From the NCBI GenBank assembly GCA_034420475.1, contig DAOULH010000069.1:7750-71749 (forward strand): 64,000 bases of DNA, in the 5' to 3' direction. This document shows, piece after piece, positions 50,811 to 59,338 of the stretch. The position numbers and the translations under genes are program-made. This stretch comes from Bin87 sp034420475 (GTDB lineage: Bacteria; Chloroflexota; Dehalococcoidia; Lucifugimonadales; UBA3495). The stretch's first letter is position 1. Every line of letters starts with the position of its first letter. Under the pieces are notes generated by a model. The model saw only the letters and a list, made by a program, of their open reading frames with translations, had not been told where the DNA came from and made no database searches.

Positions 50811-51500
50811 ATGTCGTTGCGATTTCTGGTGGTAGCGGGGTCTGCCGTTGCCGCCATCTTGAGAATTATCGGCAGCGTCCTCTATCAACCAGACGACGGC
50901 GAACGAGTACCAACCTGGAGCATCCGCAGGCGGGAAGCGAGGCTTTTCTTTCTGCTTCTATACAGCCTATGGATAGCGGCCGCTATCGTGCTGGCTTATG
51001 CCCAATACTCCCCGACCTCGCTCCGAGTGATACAATGGGCATCGCCGCCGCACGTCGGAGATGGAACCGCCTATATCGTCTTACAGCGATTTGGCAACAT
51101 CGTCGTCCCCCTGACGGCTGTCGCCTTGGTGCTTACGCCCGTTCTGAGTACAGTCGGGAGGATCCTGATGTCGTTATCCCAATTCATCAATGAAAAAATC
51201 CTGGACCCCATCATCGACGCCAAGATAGTCGCTCCAAACGCCGACAAGATCCGCGCGGCAGTCGCTGCCCGAGTGACTGAGGAAGTCACCGCCCAGGTCA
51301 CTGAGGAAGTCACCGCCCAGATCACTGAGGAAGTCACCGCCCAGGTCACTGAGGAAGTCACCGCCCAGGTCACTGAGGAAGTCACCGCCCGCACCGGCGA
51401 GCAGTGGGTTGCCTGGATCGCCCGCCGGGATGCGGCGTTGGCGCAGGGACTGGAGTTTAACGAACCCCGTCCCGACGAGGTAGATATATCCCGGATCTAA
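50811..51500 (+). CDS. membrane protein with eight-residue tandem repeats
   Basis: 229 aa, with gaggggagga upstream. Three hydrophobic segments: FLVVAGSAVAAILRIIGSVL, LFFLLLYSLWIAAAIVLAYA and IVVPLTAVALVLTPVLSTVG. After about residue 150 come five near-identical units of VTEEVTAQ, likely a coiled coil, then a short Trp-containing tail. Family not recognised. The repeat is almost exact at DNA level. Confidence 0.65.
   Translation: MSLRFLVVAGSAVAAILRIIGSVLYQPDDGERVPTWSIRRREARLFFLLLYSLWIAAAIVLAYAQYSPTSLRVIQWASPPHVGDGTAYIVLQRFGNIVVPLTAVALVLTPVLSTVGRILMSLSQFINEKILDPIIDAKIVAPNADKIRAAVAARVTEEVTAQVTEEVTAQITEEVTAQVTEEVTAQVTEEVTARTGEQWVAWIARRDAALAQGLEFNEPRPDEVDISRI
51271..51391. repeat. 24-nt tandem repeat, five units
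   Basis: Units of gtcactgaggaagtcaccgc plus ccag encode VTEEVTAQ. Units differ at only a few bases (one reads atcactgag), so the array is recent or kept uniform. Confidence 0.88.
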
Positions 51501-51519
51501 TGTCCATCCGGCTCCAGGG

Positions 51520-52647
51520 CTATGCGGCCAGGCCGTGAACCGGGAACACCGCGTCTTTGATGGCGGCCACGCTCTCGGCGGCCAGGGCGCGGGCGTCGGC
51601 GCGGATGTAGTCGGGAATTTCGGGTATCTCGGTATCGCGCAGGGTGGCGCGGCCGAGACGCTCGATGGCTGGCGTGGGGATACGATCCGGCCACTCGGCG
51701 CCGCACATGACGCCGTAGGCCAGGGTCCAGCAGCGGGCCACCGCGCCGATGTCGTACCCGCCGCCGCCGGTGGCCAACCACGGGCAGCCAAGCCCGCCCA
51801 GCCGCGTCACGGCGGCGATGAACCCCCGGCTGGTGACCTGCAAGTGGGTGAGCGGGTCGGTATGGTAGGAATCGATGCCCAACTGGGTGAGCAGGACGTC
51901 GGGCGCGAAAGCTTCGAGCAGTGGCGGCACCACGGACTCGAAGGCCTCCAGGTAAATCTCGTCGTCGGTGTAAGGATACAGCGGCAGGTTGACGGCGTAG
52001 CCGATGCCCTCGCCGGAGCCGACCTCACCGGCGAAGCCGGTGCCGGGAAACAGATAACGGCCTGATTCGTGCACCGAGATGGTGAGCACGCGGGGGTCAT
52101 CGTAGAAGGCGTCCTGCACGCCGTCGCCGTGGTGGGCGTCAATGTCCACGTAGGCGACGCGCAGGCCGCGCTGCAACAGGTACATAATGGCGACCACCGG
52201 GTCGTTGAAGACGCAGAAACCGCTGGCGTTGCGGGCCGCCGCGTGGTGCAGGCCGCCGCTGATGTTGAACGCCGCCGGAACCTCGCCGTCGGCCACCATG
52301 CGGGCGGCGGTGAGGGTCGCGCCGGTGCTGAGCATGGCCGCCTCATACATGCCGGGGTAGGTCGGGTTGTCGCCGCCCTGGGCGAAGCCGAAGCGCTGGG
52401 GCTGGAAGCCGGTGAGACCCAGGCTGAAGGTGCGCACGGCGGCCATGTAGTCGCGGGAGTGGAATGCCCCGACGCTGGTCTCGTCGGCCAGAGTCGGGCT
52501 GACCAGCAGGGAATCGACGCCGTCGAAAGCTCCGTAGGCGTCCAGCAGTTCGTAAGTGTGCCGCAGCCGGACGGGACGCATGGGGTGATCCTGGCGCAGC
52601 ACGTGCTGGCTCATGGCGTCGTCGTAGACGAAGGCGGCGCGGGGCAT
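51520..52647 (-). CDS. histone deacetylase-like / AcuC-type amidohydrolase
   Basis: 375 aa from ATG 52647. FNISGGLHHAAARNASGFCV has the HH active-site pair. VDIDAHHGDGVQDAFYDD holds the zinc-binding Asp and His, GIDSYHTDPLTHLQVTSRGF the second Asp region, and LATGGGGYDIGAVARCW the GGGGY end. It is a Zn-dependent deacetylase of the class I/AcuC type. In bacteria it removes acetyl groups from proteins (AcsA) or polyamines. No acetyltransferase or acs gene is beside it. Confidence 0.88.
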   Translation of the reverse strand: MPRAAFVYDDAMSQHVLRQDHPMRPVRLRHTYELLDAYGAFDGVDSLLVSPTLADETSVGAFHSRDYMAAVRTFSLGLTGFQPQRFGFAQGGDNPTYPGMYEAAMLSTGATLTAARMVADGEVPAAFNISGGLHHAAARNASGFCVFNDPVVAIMYLLQRGLRVAYVDIDAHHGDGVQDAFYDDPRVLTISVHESGRYLFPGTGFAGEVGSGEGIGYAVNLPLYPYTDDEIYLEAFESVVPPLLEAFAPDVLLTQLGIDSYHTDPLTHLQVTSRGFIAAVTRLGGLGCPWLATGGGGYDIGAVARCWTLAYGVMCGAEWPDRIPTPAIERLGRATLRDTEIPEIPDYIRADARALAAESVAAIKDAVFPVHGLAA

Positions 52648-52763
52648 GGTTGGTGTCCTCAACTTCGTGAATTGTGTGCAGCCGACAGAGTATCACGCGA
52701 CGAGACAGGGCGGGCCAACGTGATAGACTGGCTGCGCGCGCAACTCTAACCGGAGGTGCCAGA

Positions 52764-53111
52764 ATGGCCGGCGAAACACCGCACGATACCCCGTTTAATG
52801 CAGGCTCAACCGACGCTCCGGCCCAAGCCGCTGATTCCGGTGAAAGAGAAACTTTCCTGTCGTTCTTGCGGAAGGACTTGCAATGGGTGGCGATAGCGTG
52901 GGGGGGAGGGTGGTTCTTTGGCGTCATGTTTCTGTCAATAGCTTTCACTTTGGAAGACGCCACTAGAATCGCAGGGGTAGCTGCCGGCGGCATCTTCCTG
53001 ATGATTGCGCCCGGCAGTTATGCTACGTGGGAAACTTGGCGCGGCTATCGCTACAGTACCGATAAAGGCCAACGAAAGTCGCGGGCCGGAGAGTCTCAAA
53101 ATGCCGGATAG
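52764..53111 (+). CDS. hypothetical membrane protein
   Basis: 115 aa from ATG 52764, with cggaggt upstream. After a polar 35-residue N-terminus come two hydrophobic segments (WVAIAWGGGWFFGVMFLSIA and IAGVAAGGIFLMIAPGSYA), then a basic tail. Family not recognised. It overlaps the next gene by 11 bp, so the two form an operon. Confidence 0.58.
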   Translation: MAGETPHDTPFNAGSTDAPAQAADSGERETFLSFLRKDLQWVAIAWGGGWFFGVMFLSIAFTLEDATRIAGVAAGGIFLMIAPGSYATWETWRGYRYSTDKGQRKSRAGESQNAG

Positions 53112-53466
53112 CCAGGAATGGGAACGCCATTGGAATACGATATTCTTGGGCATAGTCACCGTGGCAACGGCAGCAGCAGGCGTTGCGCTGTTTACCGCTG
53201 ACGTCACGGAAGTTGTTACGTCCTGGGCAACGTATTCGCTTGCGGTAATCGCGATACTTGCATACCTGAGTGTGCTCCACCTGGGCAGTAGGGTTATTTT
53301 CTCGACACCCGACGAACTTGGACGACGGAGAACAACCAAAAGGCGCATTGCGCGCAACCTGTACGGATGGTTCGTCCTAGAATTGCTGGCCTTGATCGGA
53401 TTGCTGATCCCGGAGGCATTTGCCGGTCTTTTGCAATTGCTGGCGCCGGCCCCCTCGCCAGCGTAA
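53101..53466 (+). CDS. hypothetical membrane protein, partner of upstream gene
   Basis: 121 aa from ATG 53101, which lies inside the end of the previous gene. Three hydrophobic segments: IFLGIVTVATAAAGVALFTA, SLAVIAILAYLSVLHLG and FVLELLALIGLLIPEAFAGL, with a basic loop (GRRRTTKRRIARN). Not recognised. A membrane pair of this type could form a small complex. Confidence 0.58.
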   Translation: MPDSQEWERHWNTIFLGIVTVATAAAGVALFTADVTEVVTSWATYSLAVIAILAYLSVLHLGSRVIFSTPDELGRRRTTKRRIARNLYGWFVLELLALIGLLIPEAFAGLLQLLAPAPSPA

Positions 53467-53510
53467 ACCTCGCCAACGTCTCAACTCCTCCGCAAGCAGT
53501 AGCTATTGCG

Positions 53511-53933
53511 CTACTCCTCCATCAGGCCGGAGCCGTCGCGCTGGAGGATTTCGATGCGCACGTCGTCGGGGCCGCGGACGAAGGCGATGCGGACGCCGGG
53601 GCGGATGGTGCGCGGCTCCACGTAGATCTCCGCGCCCTTGCCGCGCAGGTCCTCCACCGCGCCGTCGATGTCGTCCACGCGGAATCCGAAGTGGTCCAGG
53701 CCCAGATGCGGGTCGCGCGGGCTCAGATCGATGTGCTCCTCGGGAGGAACTGAGGCGATGAAGATGGCCAAGCCGTTAACGTCCAGATCAACGCGGGGCA
53801 CGCCGTCGCTCTGGATGAGGCGCAGGACCTTCGCGCCGAACATGGTCTCGAAGAAGGTGGCCATGCCCTCCGGGTCCTTAGTGCGAACGTGGATGTGGTC
53901 GTAGGTGTAGGTGTAAACGGGGGCGGTGGACAT
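53511..53933 (-). CDS. VOC family protein
   Basis: 140 aa. YDHIHVRTKDPEGMATFFET, then RVDLDVNGLAIFIASV, LDHFGFRVDDIDGAVEDLRG and GPDDVRIEILQRDG, give two VOC half-modules. Metal ligand positions hold His in DHIHV, Asp in VDLDV or a near residue, His in DHFGF and Glu in IEILQ. Lyase, isomerase or dioxygenase; substrate unknown. Confidence 0.82.
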   Translation of the reverse strand: MSTAPVYTYTYDHIHVRTKDPEGMATFFETMFGAKVLRLIQSDGVPRVDLDVNGLAIFIASVPPEEHIDLSPRDPHLGLDHFGFRVDDIDGAVEDLRGKGAEIYVEPRTIRPGVRIAFVRGPDDVRIEILQRDGSGLMEE

Positions 53934-53972
53934 GACGAAAGCCTCCTTGTTGTCATTACGAACCTGGCCTGG

Positions 53973-54743
53973 CTAGTTTTCCGACCGCAAACGGCGCAAT
54001 TGCTCCCGCAACTGTTGGGCCTCGGCTTCCGCAACGTCGGCCCGGACTTCCGCAGCGTTGGCCCGGGCCTCTGCGGCCAGCCGGGAGCGCCAAACTTCCC
54101 GCCAGCCTTCCAGGTAAGTTCCGGTGGTCGGATCGTACAGCCGCGGCCAGCCATCATCCCAGGCCAGGCTCAGTTCCAGTATCGGGCTGTATCCCTTCAA
54201 GATACCGTCCGGCTCGGTGGTCAACTCTACGGGCTGATACGCGCCGTCGCGCAGCAGGCCCCCGGCCAGGGGCGCGCCGTGGTAACGGCCGCCGGTGGGG
54301 TCGAACCGCCAGTATTCCGGGATGCCCACGGTCGCGTAGATGCCCGGCTTGCGCCGCACGTCCGCCCGAGCCGTGCTTTCCGACGCCACTTCCAGCGCCC
54401 AGTCCGGCGGCTTGCCCACTTCCCAGGGCAGGTAGATTTTGCGAGGTCGTATGGCCCTGGCGTCCACCCCAAAGGCCAGATAAACATCCGGCGAAACTCG
54501 CACGTTCAGGTTGCCGGGGTCATAGCAAATGTAGGTCTCGTTGTCCAAAAACACGTCGGGGCGCCGGTTGAAGTCGGTAAAGCGAGCCCGGAACAGTCCC
54601 ATGAGCTCTGCCACTTCAAGGTTTTGTTCCATAGCGTCAGGGGTAAGGTGCTTGGTGTCGGGGTCAAATTCCAGGCTGGCGTAGTCAATCTCACCCCGGC
54701 GGTTGTAGGGCAGCATTTTGGCTTTATCTGCGGCGGTGGTCAT
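53973..54743 (-). CDS. Uma2 family protein with coiled-coil tail
   Basis: 256 aa from ATG 54743. NVRVSPDVYLAFGVDARAIR, then PPDWALEVASESTARADVRR and YATVGIPEYWRFDPTGGRYH, is the Uma2 core with acidic active-site residues in PDVY and ALEVAS. The last 45 residues (EARANAAEVRADVAEAEAQQ) are an Ala/Glu-rich coiled coil, as in the proteins at 44217 and 56662. The nirK gene is upstream on the same strand. Confidence 0.82.
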   Translation of the reverse strand: MTTAADKAKMLPYNRRGEIDYASLEFDPDTKHLTPDAMEQNLEVAELMGLFRARFTDFNRRPDVFLDNETYICYDPGNLNVRVSPDVYLAFGVDARAIRPRKIYLPWEVGKPPDWALEVASESTARADVRRKPGIYATVGIPEYWRFDPTGGRYHGAPLAGGLLRDGAYQPVELTTEPDGILKGYSPILELSLAWDDGWPRLYDPTTGTYLEGWREVWRSRLAAEARANAAEVRADVAEAEAQQLREQLRRLRSEN

Positions 54744-54880
54744 TGCAAACCTCCCGGCAACGCCCGCTGGCGGCGTGGGTGGCGGCAATTGTAGCACTTC
54801 AAAACGCCGGAGCGGTTATCATGCCGGCCCCGGCGTTCTCGCCGCTGCTATCCCAAGCGCGGGGAAATACCGTCAGCCCG

Positions 54881-56137
54881 TTACCGGATGGGGCCGGGCG
54901 GTTTGACCTGTTCCATCAGGTCGTTGTTCCATCCCCCTTCTGCTACCAGAATGGCCTTGGCGTCGAAAACGAACGCCTCAATCAGGTTGTGTGACAGGTA
55001 AACGTAGATTCCCGGCTGGCGAATAGTGTGGATTGAGGCCCCCGCTGCGCCGGCGGCGATGACCCAGGTCTCCAGGTCAATAGCCGGCGGGTTGCTGAAA
55101 TTCCCGCGCTCCCACACGTAATCGCCATGCCCGCCGATGAGGTGGGGATACGACTGGCGGTTGGCCTGAGTGTGGACGATGAGGACGTTTTCGCCCACGT
55201 TGGCGGTAAGCTGCCCGTTGCCTTGCAGCGCTCCGGTAACGCCGTTGAACACGATATGCGTGGGGATGAGGGCAGCCATCGCCGCCAGGTCGTCCACCAG
55301 CGCCGCGCCGGCGCTGTCGTACCGCTTGAACTCGCCGTTGTCATCCCGAGGCAGGTAGTATTCCTGTCCGCCCAGGTAATAGGCGCGGTCATAACGAATG
55401 GGGTTGCCGGCCGGGTCTTTGAGGCCGTCACGGGGCAGCACCATGATGGCGCCGTTCATGCCGTGGGTAACGTGCCAGGGCACCATGGTGCCGCCGGGAG
55501 CGCAGTGATAAACGAATGCGCCGGATTTCGTCGCTCGAAAACGCAGCACAACTTCCTGTCCCGGCCCTATCTGGGTCAGGGAACCGCCGCCCAGCGCGCC
55601 AATGGAAGCGTGGAAGTCGATGTTGTGCAGCAGATCGCTGCTGGCCGGGTTCACCAGCGTCAGCTCCACGTAGTCGCCCTCATGCACCACGATCATGGGA
55701 CCGGGGACGGAGCCGTTGAAGGTAAAGGCCCAGGTGAAGACGCCGGGGGCGACTTCAATCTCCTTTTCTTCAATCACCATTCGCACTTCCACCACCCGCG
55801 GCTCGCCGGTGTAGGTCTGCTCGTGCTCCGGGAAGAAGGGCGGCGCGACCAGTTCCTGGGTGACCCGTTCCAGACTGCTCACGTCCTCCGGTTCCCAGGT
55901 CGTCGGGCCGTCCCAATAGGCTGAAGACCGGGCTGCCGTGGCTTCGGCGCCGGCTCCGGCAGCGGGCGCGGCTTCAGGGCTGGGCAGCGCCGTGGGCAGG
56001 TTGAAGGCTGGCGTGGCTACGGGCGTATCCGCGTCGCGGCCGCAGGCAACTCCGGCCAGCAGCGCCGCCGCCAGCAGCGCAACCGCGGCTCCAACGAAAG
56101 GGCGCAATCCCCGGCGGTCGATGGCGACCTTTTTCAT
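54881..56137 (-). CDS. nirK: copper-containing nitrite reductase (NirK type), lipoprotein
   Basis: 418 aa. Lipobox LAGVAC (Cys32) and a Pro/Ala-rich linker of about 50 residues. Type 1 copper ligands are His171, Cys212, His222 and Met227 (HNIDFH, YHCAPGG, VPWHVTHGMNG). Type 2 copper ligands are His176, His211 and a later His in YLSHNLIEA. The catalytic Asp174 and His in PTHIVFNG are also present, so the enzyme looks active, reducing nitrite to NO outside the membrane. No electron-donor or NO-reductase gene is nearby. Upstream is AT-rich. Confidence 0.88.
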   Translation of the reverse strand: MKKVAIDRRGLRPFVGAAVALLAAALLAGVACGRDADTPVATPAFNLPTALPSPEAAPAAGAGAEATAARSSAYWDGPTTWEPEDVSSLERVTQELVAPPFFPEHEQTYTGEPRVVEVRMVIEEKEIEVAPGVFTWAFTFNGSVPGPMIVVHEGDYVELTLVNPASSDLLHNIDFHASIGALGGGSLTQIGPGQEVVLRFRATKSGAFVYHCAPGGTMVPWHVTHGMNGAIMVLPRDGLKDPAGNPIRYDRAYYLGGQEYYLPRDDNGEFKRYDSAGAALVDDLAAMAALIPTHIVFNGVTGALQGNGQLTANVGENVLIVHTQANRQSYPHLIGGHGDYVWERGNFSNPPAIDLETWVIAAGAAGASIHTIRQPGIYVYLSHNLIEAFVFDAKAILVAEGGWNNDLMEQVKPPGPIR

Positions 56138-56297
56138 TATTCACCCCCAACTGGCCGGCCGGGTATAGTGCGGCCAGGCCCAGCAGCGCTATCTATTGTA
56201 CTATTTTCATACAGTATGCCAAGTAGACTCAACTTGATACAATAAATTATTACTCTGCTCAATATATTTTGAATTGTCATCAGGAGGGTACGTTACA

Positions 56298-56435
56298 ATG
56301 ATCTTGCAGGTTTCATATTCCAGATTACGCGCTGTTATTGCGCCGCCTTATGCCAGGGGAGAGGGCGGCGCATGGGAATATGGCCGTCCCGCGCCGTTCG
56401 TCGGGCAGGGACGCTTGGGACAATTCCCATCCTGA
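56298..56435 (+). CDS. possible 45-aa small gene in AT-rich nirK upstream region
   Basis: ATG 56298 follows a perfect aggaggg at ideal distance (8 bases). The frame gives a 45-residue protein starting MILQVSYSRLRAVIAPPYA and ending at TGA 56435. It lies in the 524-bp gene-free stretch 56138-56661, divergent from nirK. Beyond it I see only a short agcccc/ggggct hairpin near 56579-56599. Could be chance. Confidence 0.3.
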   Translation: MILQVSYSRLRAVIAPPYARGEGGAWEYGRPAPFVGQGRLGQFPS

Positions 56436-56661
56436 TGGATGATGGAAAGCGGAGCGTTCCGCAACGCGCGATTTGGAACGGGCCACGCCCAAGCCGGCTG
56501 ACCCCTACTTTGAATCAAAGGATGGACCGCTTCCATCGCTGATGCGTCGGCGCTGTCGTAGCGCAATGATTCACCGTAGCCCCGCCATTTGGGGCTCGGC
56601 CGGAGCAGCGTCAGAACACCGCCCTCGGCGGCACATACCAGGCAGACAGTTCTTCCCGGTT

Positions 56662-57483
56662 TCAGGATTGCCGGCGGTTGAGCTCCGCGCGCAGCCGCTC
56701 CACTTCGGCGCGGAGTTGTTCGTTTTCGGAAAGAGCATCGTCCCGCTGGGTCTCGGCGGCGTCGGCGCGAGTTTCGGCGGCGGTGATACGGGTCTCCGCC
56801 TCCTGGCGGGCCTCCCATATTTCGCGCATATTTTCCAGGTACTCCCCTGACACCGGGTCGTAGAAGCGCGGGTTGCCGTCATCCCAGCAGAAGTACAGTT
56901 CCAGAACTTCGCTGTACCCTTTCAGGATGCCGTCCGGTTCCGAGGTCAGTTCGATGGGCTCGTAGCTGCCGTTGACCAAGCGGTCACCGGCCAGGGCCGC
57001 GCCGTGGTGGCCGCCACCACTGGGGTCGAAACGCCAGTACTCCGGGACGCCAATCTCGGCGTAGATGCGCCGCTTGCGACCGGTGTCCACTTCGCCGGTG
57101 CTTTTGGAACCCACTTCCAGAACCCAATCCGGTGGCTTGCCGGCCTCCCAGGGCAGGTACAAGCTGCGCGCGTGGATGTCCAGCCCCTCCGGCACATCAA
57201 AGGCCAGGAACACGTCGGGGCGAATTCTTACGTTGAGGTTGCGACGGTCGTAGCAGATATCCGAATTGTGGTCAATGAACACCTCGCCCCGCCATTCAAA
57301 GGACGCAAAGCGGGCCACCAGGGTATAGACCATTTCCACTATGATCGGGTTCTGTTCCATCGACTCGGGCAGCGGCTCCAGTTCAAAGGGGTCAAAGTCC
57401 AGGCGGTCGTAATCGATTACCCCGTCCTCGGGATAGGGATAGGGCGGCGCCGTCGTGGTAGTCAATTCAGGGGCGGTAGTCAT
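56662..57483 (-). CDS. Uma2 family protein with coiled-coil tail
   Basis: 273 aa. NVRIRPDVFLAFDVPEGLDI, PPDWVLEVGSKSTGEVDTGR and YAEIGVPEYWRFDPSGGGHH form the same Uma2 core as at 53973. LKGYSEVLELYFCWDDGNPR is shared with both other long copies. The tail of about 50 residues (AETRITAAETRADAAETQRD) is a coiled coil. It is clearly paralogous to 53973-54743. Confidence 0.82.
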   Translation of the reverse strand: MTTAPELTTTTAPPYPYPEDGVIDYDRLDFDPFELEPLPESMEQNPIIVEMVYTLVARFASFEWRGEVFIDHNSDICYDRRNLNVRIRPDVFLAFDVPEGLDIHARSLYLPWEAGKPPDWVLEVGSKSTGEVDTGRKRRIYAEIGVPEYWRFDPSGGGHHGAALAGDRLVNGSYEPIELTSEPDGILKGYSEVLELYFCWDDGNPRFYDPVSGEYLENMREIWEARQEAETRITAAETRADAAETQRDDALSENEQLRAEVERLRAELNRRQS

Positions 57484-57515
57484 GGCGGGGCCTCAAGCAG
57501 GACGCGGTAGTGTCG

Positions 57516-57809
57516 CTCACGCGTACCCATTTTGTCATCGCGAGGAGCGGAGCGACGTGGCGATCTCGTTCCCCTAGCAGCGTTACTTTCCTCAACGAGA
57601 TTGCCGCGCTGCGCTCGCAATGACATAGGACTTACGCAGTTGGGACCGTCATTCCCGCGAAAGCGGGAATCTAGTGGCCGAAATCGTTAACAGCATTCCA
57701 GATCCGTTCACTATAAAGTCAATGGATTCCTGCTTTCGCTGGAATGACGGGTTTGCAATTTCAAGTGCGTAACTCCTATGACAGTTCAGGTGAAGTGGGT
57801 ACGCGTGAG
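57516..57809. repeat. full-length GTCATTGCGAG element interrupted by a nested element
   Basis: Outer arms ctcacgcgtaccca (57516-57529) and tgggtacgcgtgag (57796-57809) are perfect inverse copies. Without the inserted 153 bp and a 5-bp duplication the element would be 136 bp, matching the intact copy at 15694-15825. It fills most of the gene-free stretch 57484-57894. Confidence 0.88.
57625..57777. mobile_element. 153-bp MITE-like palindrome nested in the element above
   Basis: Terminal arms aggacttacgca and tgcgtaactcct differ at one base; inner arms ccgtcattcccgcgaaagcg and cgctggaatgacgg also pair. It is flanked by atgac on both sides (57620-57624 and 57778-57782), which looks like a target-site duplication. 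It has no coding capacity, so any movement would need a transposase elsewhere. Confidence 0.72.
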
Positions 57810-57894
57810 GGTAGCGCCCGGATTGCAGCACGCCGCTGCCCGTTTGCTATACTGCCGGCAGACCCCTACCCTGACCAAAGGACGGCCTCACTCC

Positions 57895-59304
57895 ATGTCC
57901 ACGAATAACGCCATGCCCGCCACCATCGGCGAACTCCGCGATAGCGGCTACCAATCGGTTTCGGTGCGCGAGGAAATCCGCCGCAACCTGATCGCCAAGA
58001 TACGCGCCGAGGAGCCGGTCTTCCCCGGCATCATCGGTTTCGACCAGACGGTGATCCCGCAGCTGGAAAACGCCATTCTGGCGGGGCAGGACATCATCCT
58101 GCTGGGCGAGCGCGGCCAGGCCAAGACCCGGCTGATCCGGGAGATGGTGAACCTGCTGGACGAGCAGATTCCGGTCATCGCCGGCAGTGAGCTGAACGAC
58201 GACCCCTACCACCCGCTGACCCCGGACGCCAGGCAGATGGTGGCCGACATGGGCGACGATACCCCCGTGGACTGGATCGGCCGGGACCTGCGCTACTCGG
58301 AAAAGCTGGCCACGCCGGACATCTCCATCGCCGACCTGATCGGCGAGATCGACCCCATCAAGGTGGCCGAAGGCCGGCACCTGTCGGACGAGTCAGCCAT
58401 CCACTACGGCCTGGTGCCGCGCACCAACCGGGGGATCTTCTGCATCAACGAGCTGCCCGACCTGGCCGAACGCATCCAGGTGGGCCTGTTCAACCTGATG
58501 GAAGAGCGCGACGTGCAGATCAAGGGCTACCGCATCCGGATGCCGCTGGACGTGTTCGTGGTGGCCACAGCGAACCCCGAGGACTACACCAACCGCGGCC
58601 GCATCGTCACCCCGCTGAAGGACCGGTACGGCGCGCAGATCCACACCCACTATCCCCGGGCGCTGGACGAAGAGATCGCCATCATGGAGCAGGAGCGCAA
58701 CCGCTTCCCCGACGAGGACCGCGTGGTTGTCCCCGAGTTCATGACGGACATCATCGCCGAGGTGACGGCGCGGGCGAGGTCCAGCAACGAGATCAACCAG
58801 CGCTCCGGCGTGAGCGTGCGCGTGTCCATCGCCAACTACGAAACGCTGATCAGCAACGCGCTGCGCCGCAGCATCCGACAGGGGGAGGCCATCGCCTGCC
58901 CGCGCATCAGCGACCTGCCCTATCTCGTCGCCTCCCTGGGCGGCAAGATCGAACTGGAGACCTTTGGCGAGGGCCGAGAGGACCGGCTGGTGGAGGACCT
59001 GACCAAGCGGGCGACGCTGGGCATCTTCGGCAGGTACTGCAACGTGGAAGACCTGGAAGACATCGTCACGTCCTTCGACCTGGGCAACGCGGTGGAAACG
59101 GGCAGCGACGTTCCGTCGGGGGCCTACGCCTCGGCGCTGGACAACGTGGATGGGCTGCGCTCGGCCGTTACGGCCCTGGTCGGCGATGACCAACGGCCCG
59201 AGGTGGTGGCGTCAGCGGTGGAGTTCGTGCTGGAAGGGCTGCACCTGAACCGACGGCTGAACTGCGCCCGCACACCGGCCGGCGGCTACCGCTACGCGCG
59301 GTAG
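57895..59304 (+). CDS. Mg-chelatase ChlI-like AAA+ ATPase
   Basis: 469 aa from ATG 57895; a longer frame runs into the repeats. Walker A GERGQAKTRLI, Walker B GIFCINELPDLAERIQVGLF, sensor VFVVATANPEDYTNRGRI and VTPLKDRYGAQIHTHYP fit the magnesium-chelatase/RavA-like group. Such ATPases normally sit beside a vWA-domain gene; here a Uma2 gene follows directly and no vWA gene is visible. A TATACT at 57847-57852 is a candidate -10. Confidence 0.85.
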   Translation: MSTNNAMPATIGELRDSGYQSVSVREEIRRNLIAKIRAEEPVFPGIIGFDQTVIPQLENAILAGQDIILLGERGQAKTRLIREMVNLLDEQIPVIAGSELNDDPYHPLTPDARQMVADMGDDTPVDWIGRDLRYSEKLATPDISIADLIGEIDPIKVAEGRHLSDESAIHYGLVPRTNRGIFCINELPDLAERIQVGLFNLMEERDVQIKGYRIRMPLDVFVVATANPEDYTNRGRIVTPLKDRYGAQIHTHYPRALDEEIAIMEQERNRFPDEDRVVVPEFMTDIIAEVTARARSSNEINQRSGVSVRVSIANYETLISNALRRSIRQGEAIACPRISDLPYLVASLGGKIELETFGEGREDRLVEDLTKRATLGIFGRYCNVEDLEDIVTSFDLGNAVETGSDVPSGAYASALDNVDGLRSAVTALVGDDQRPEVVASAVEFVLEGLHLNRRLNCARTPAGGYRYAR

Positions 59305-59338
59305 TGTCCCGTCGCTTCCTCTGCGAGGAGGTTTTGCC

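Noticed and set aside
1569..57809. GTCATTGCGAG elements as insertion sequences
   Set aside because: None encodes a transposase or shows a clear target duplication, except the nested 153-bp element. They are called palindromic repeats only.
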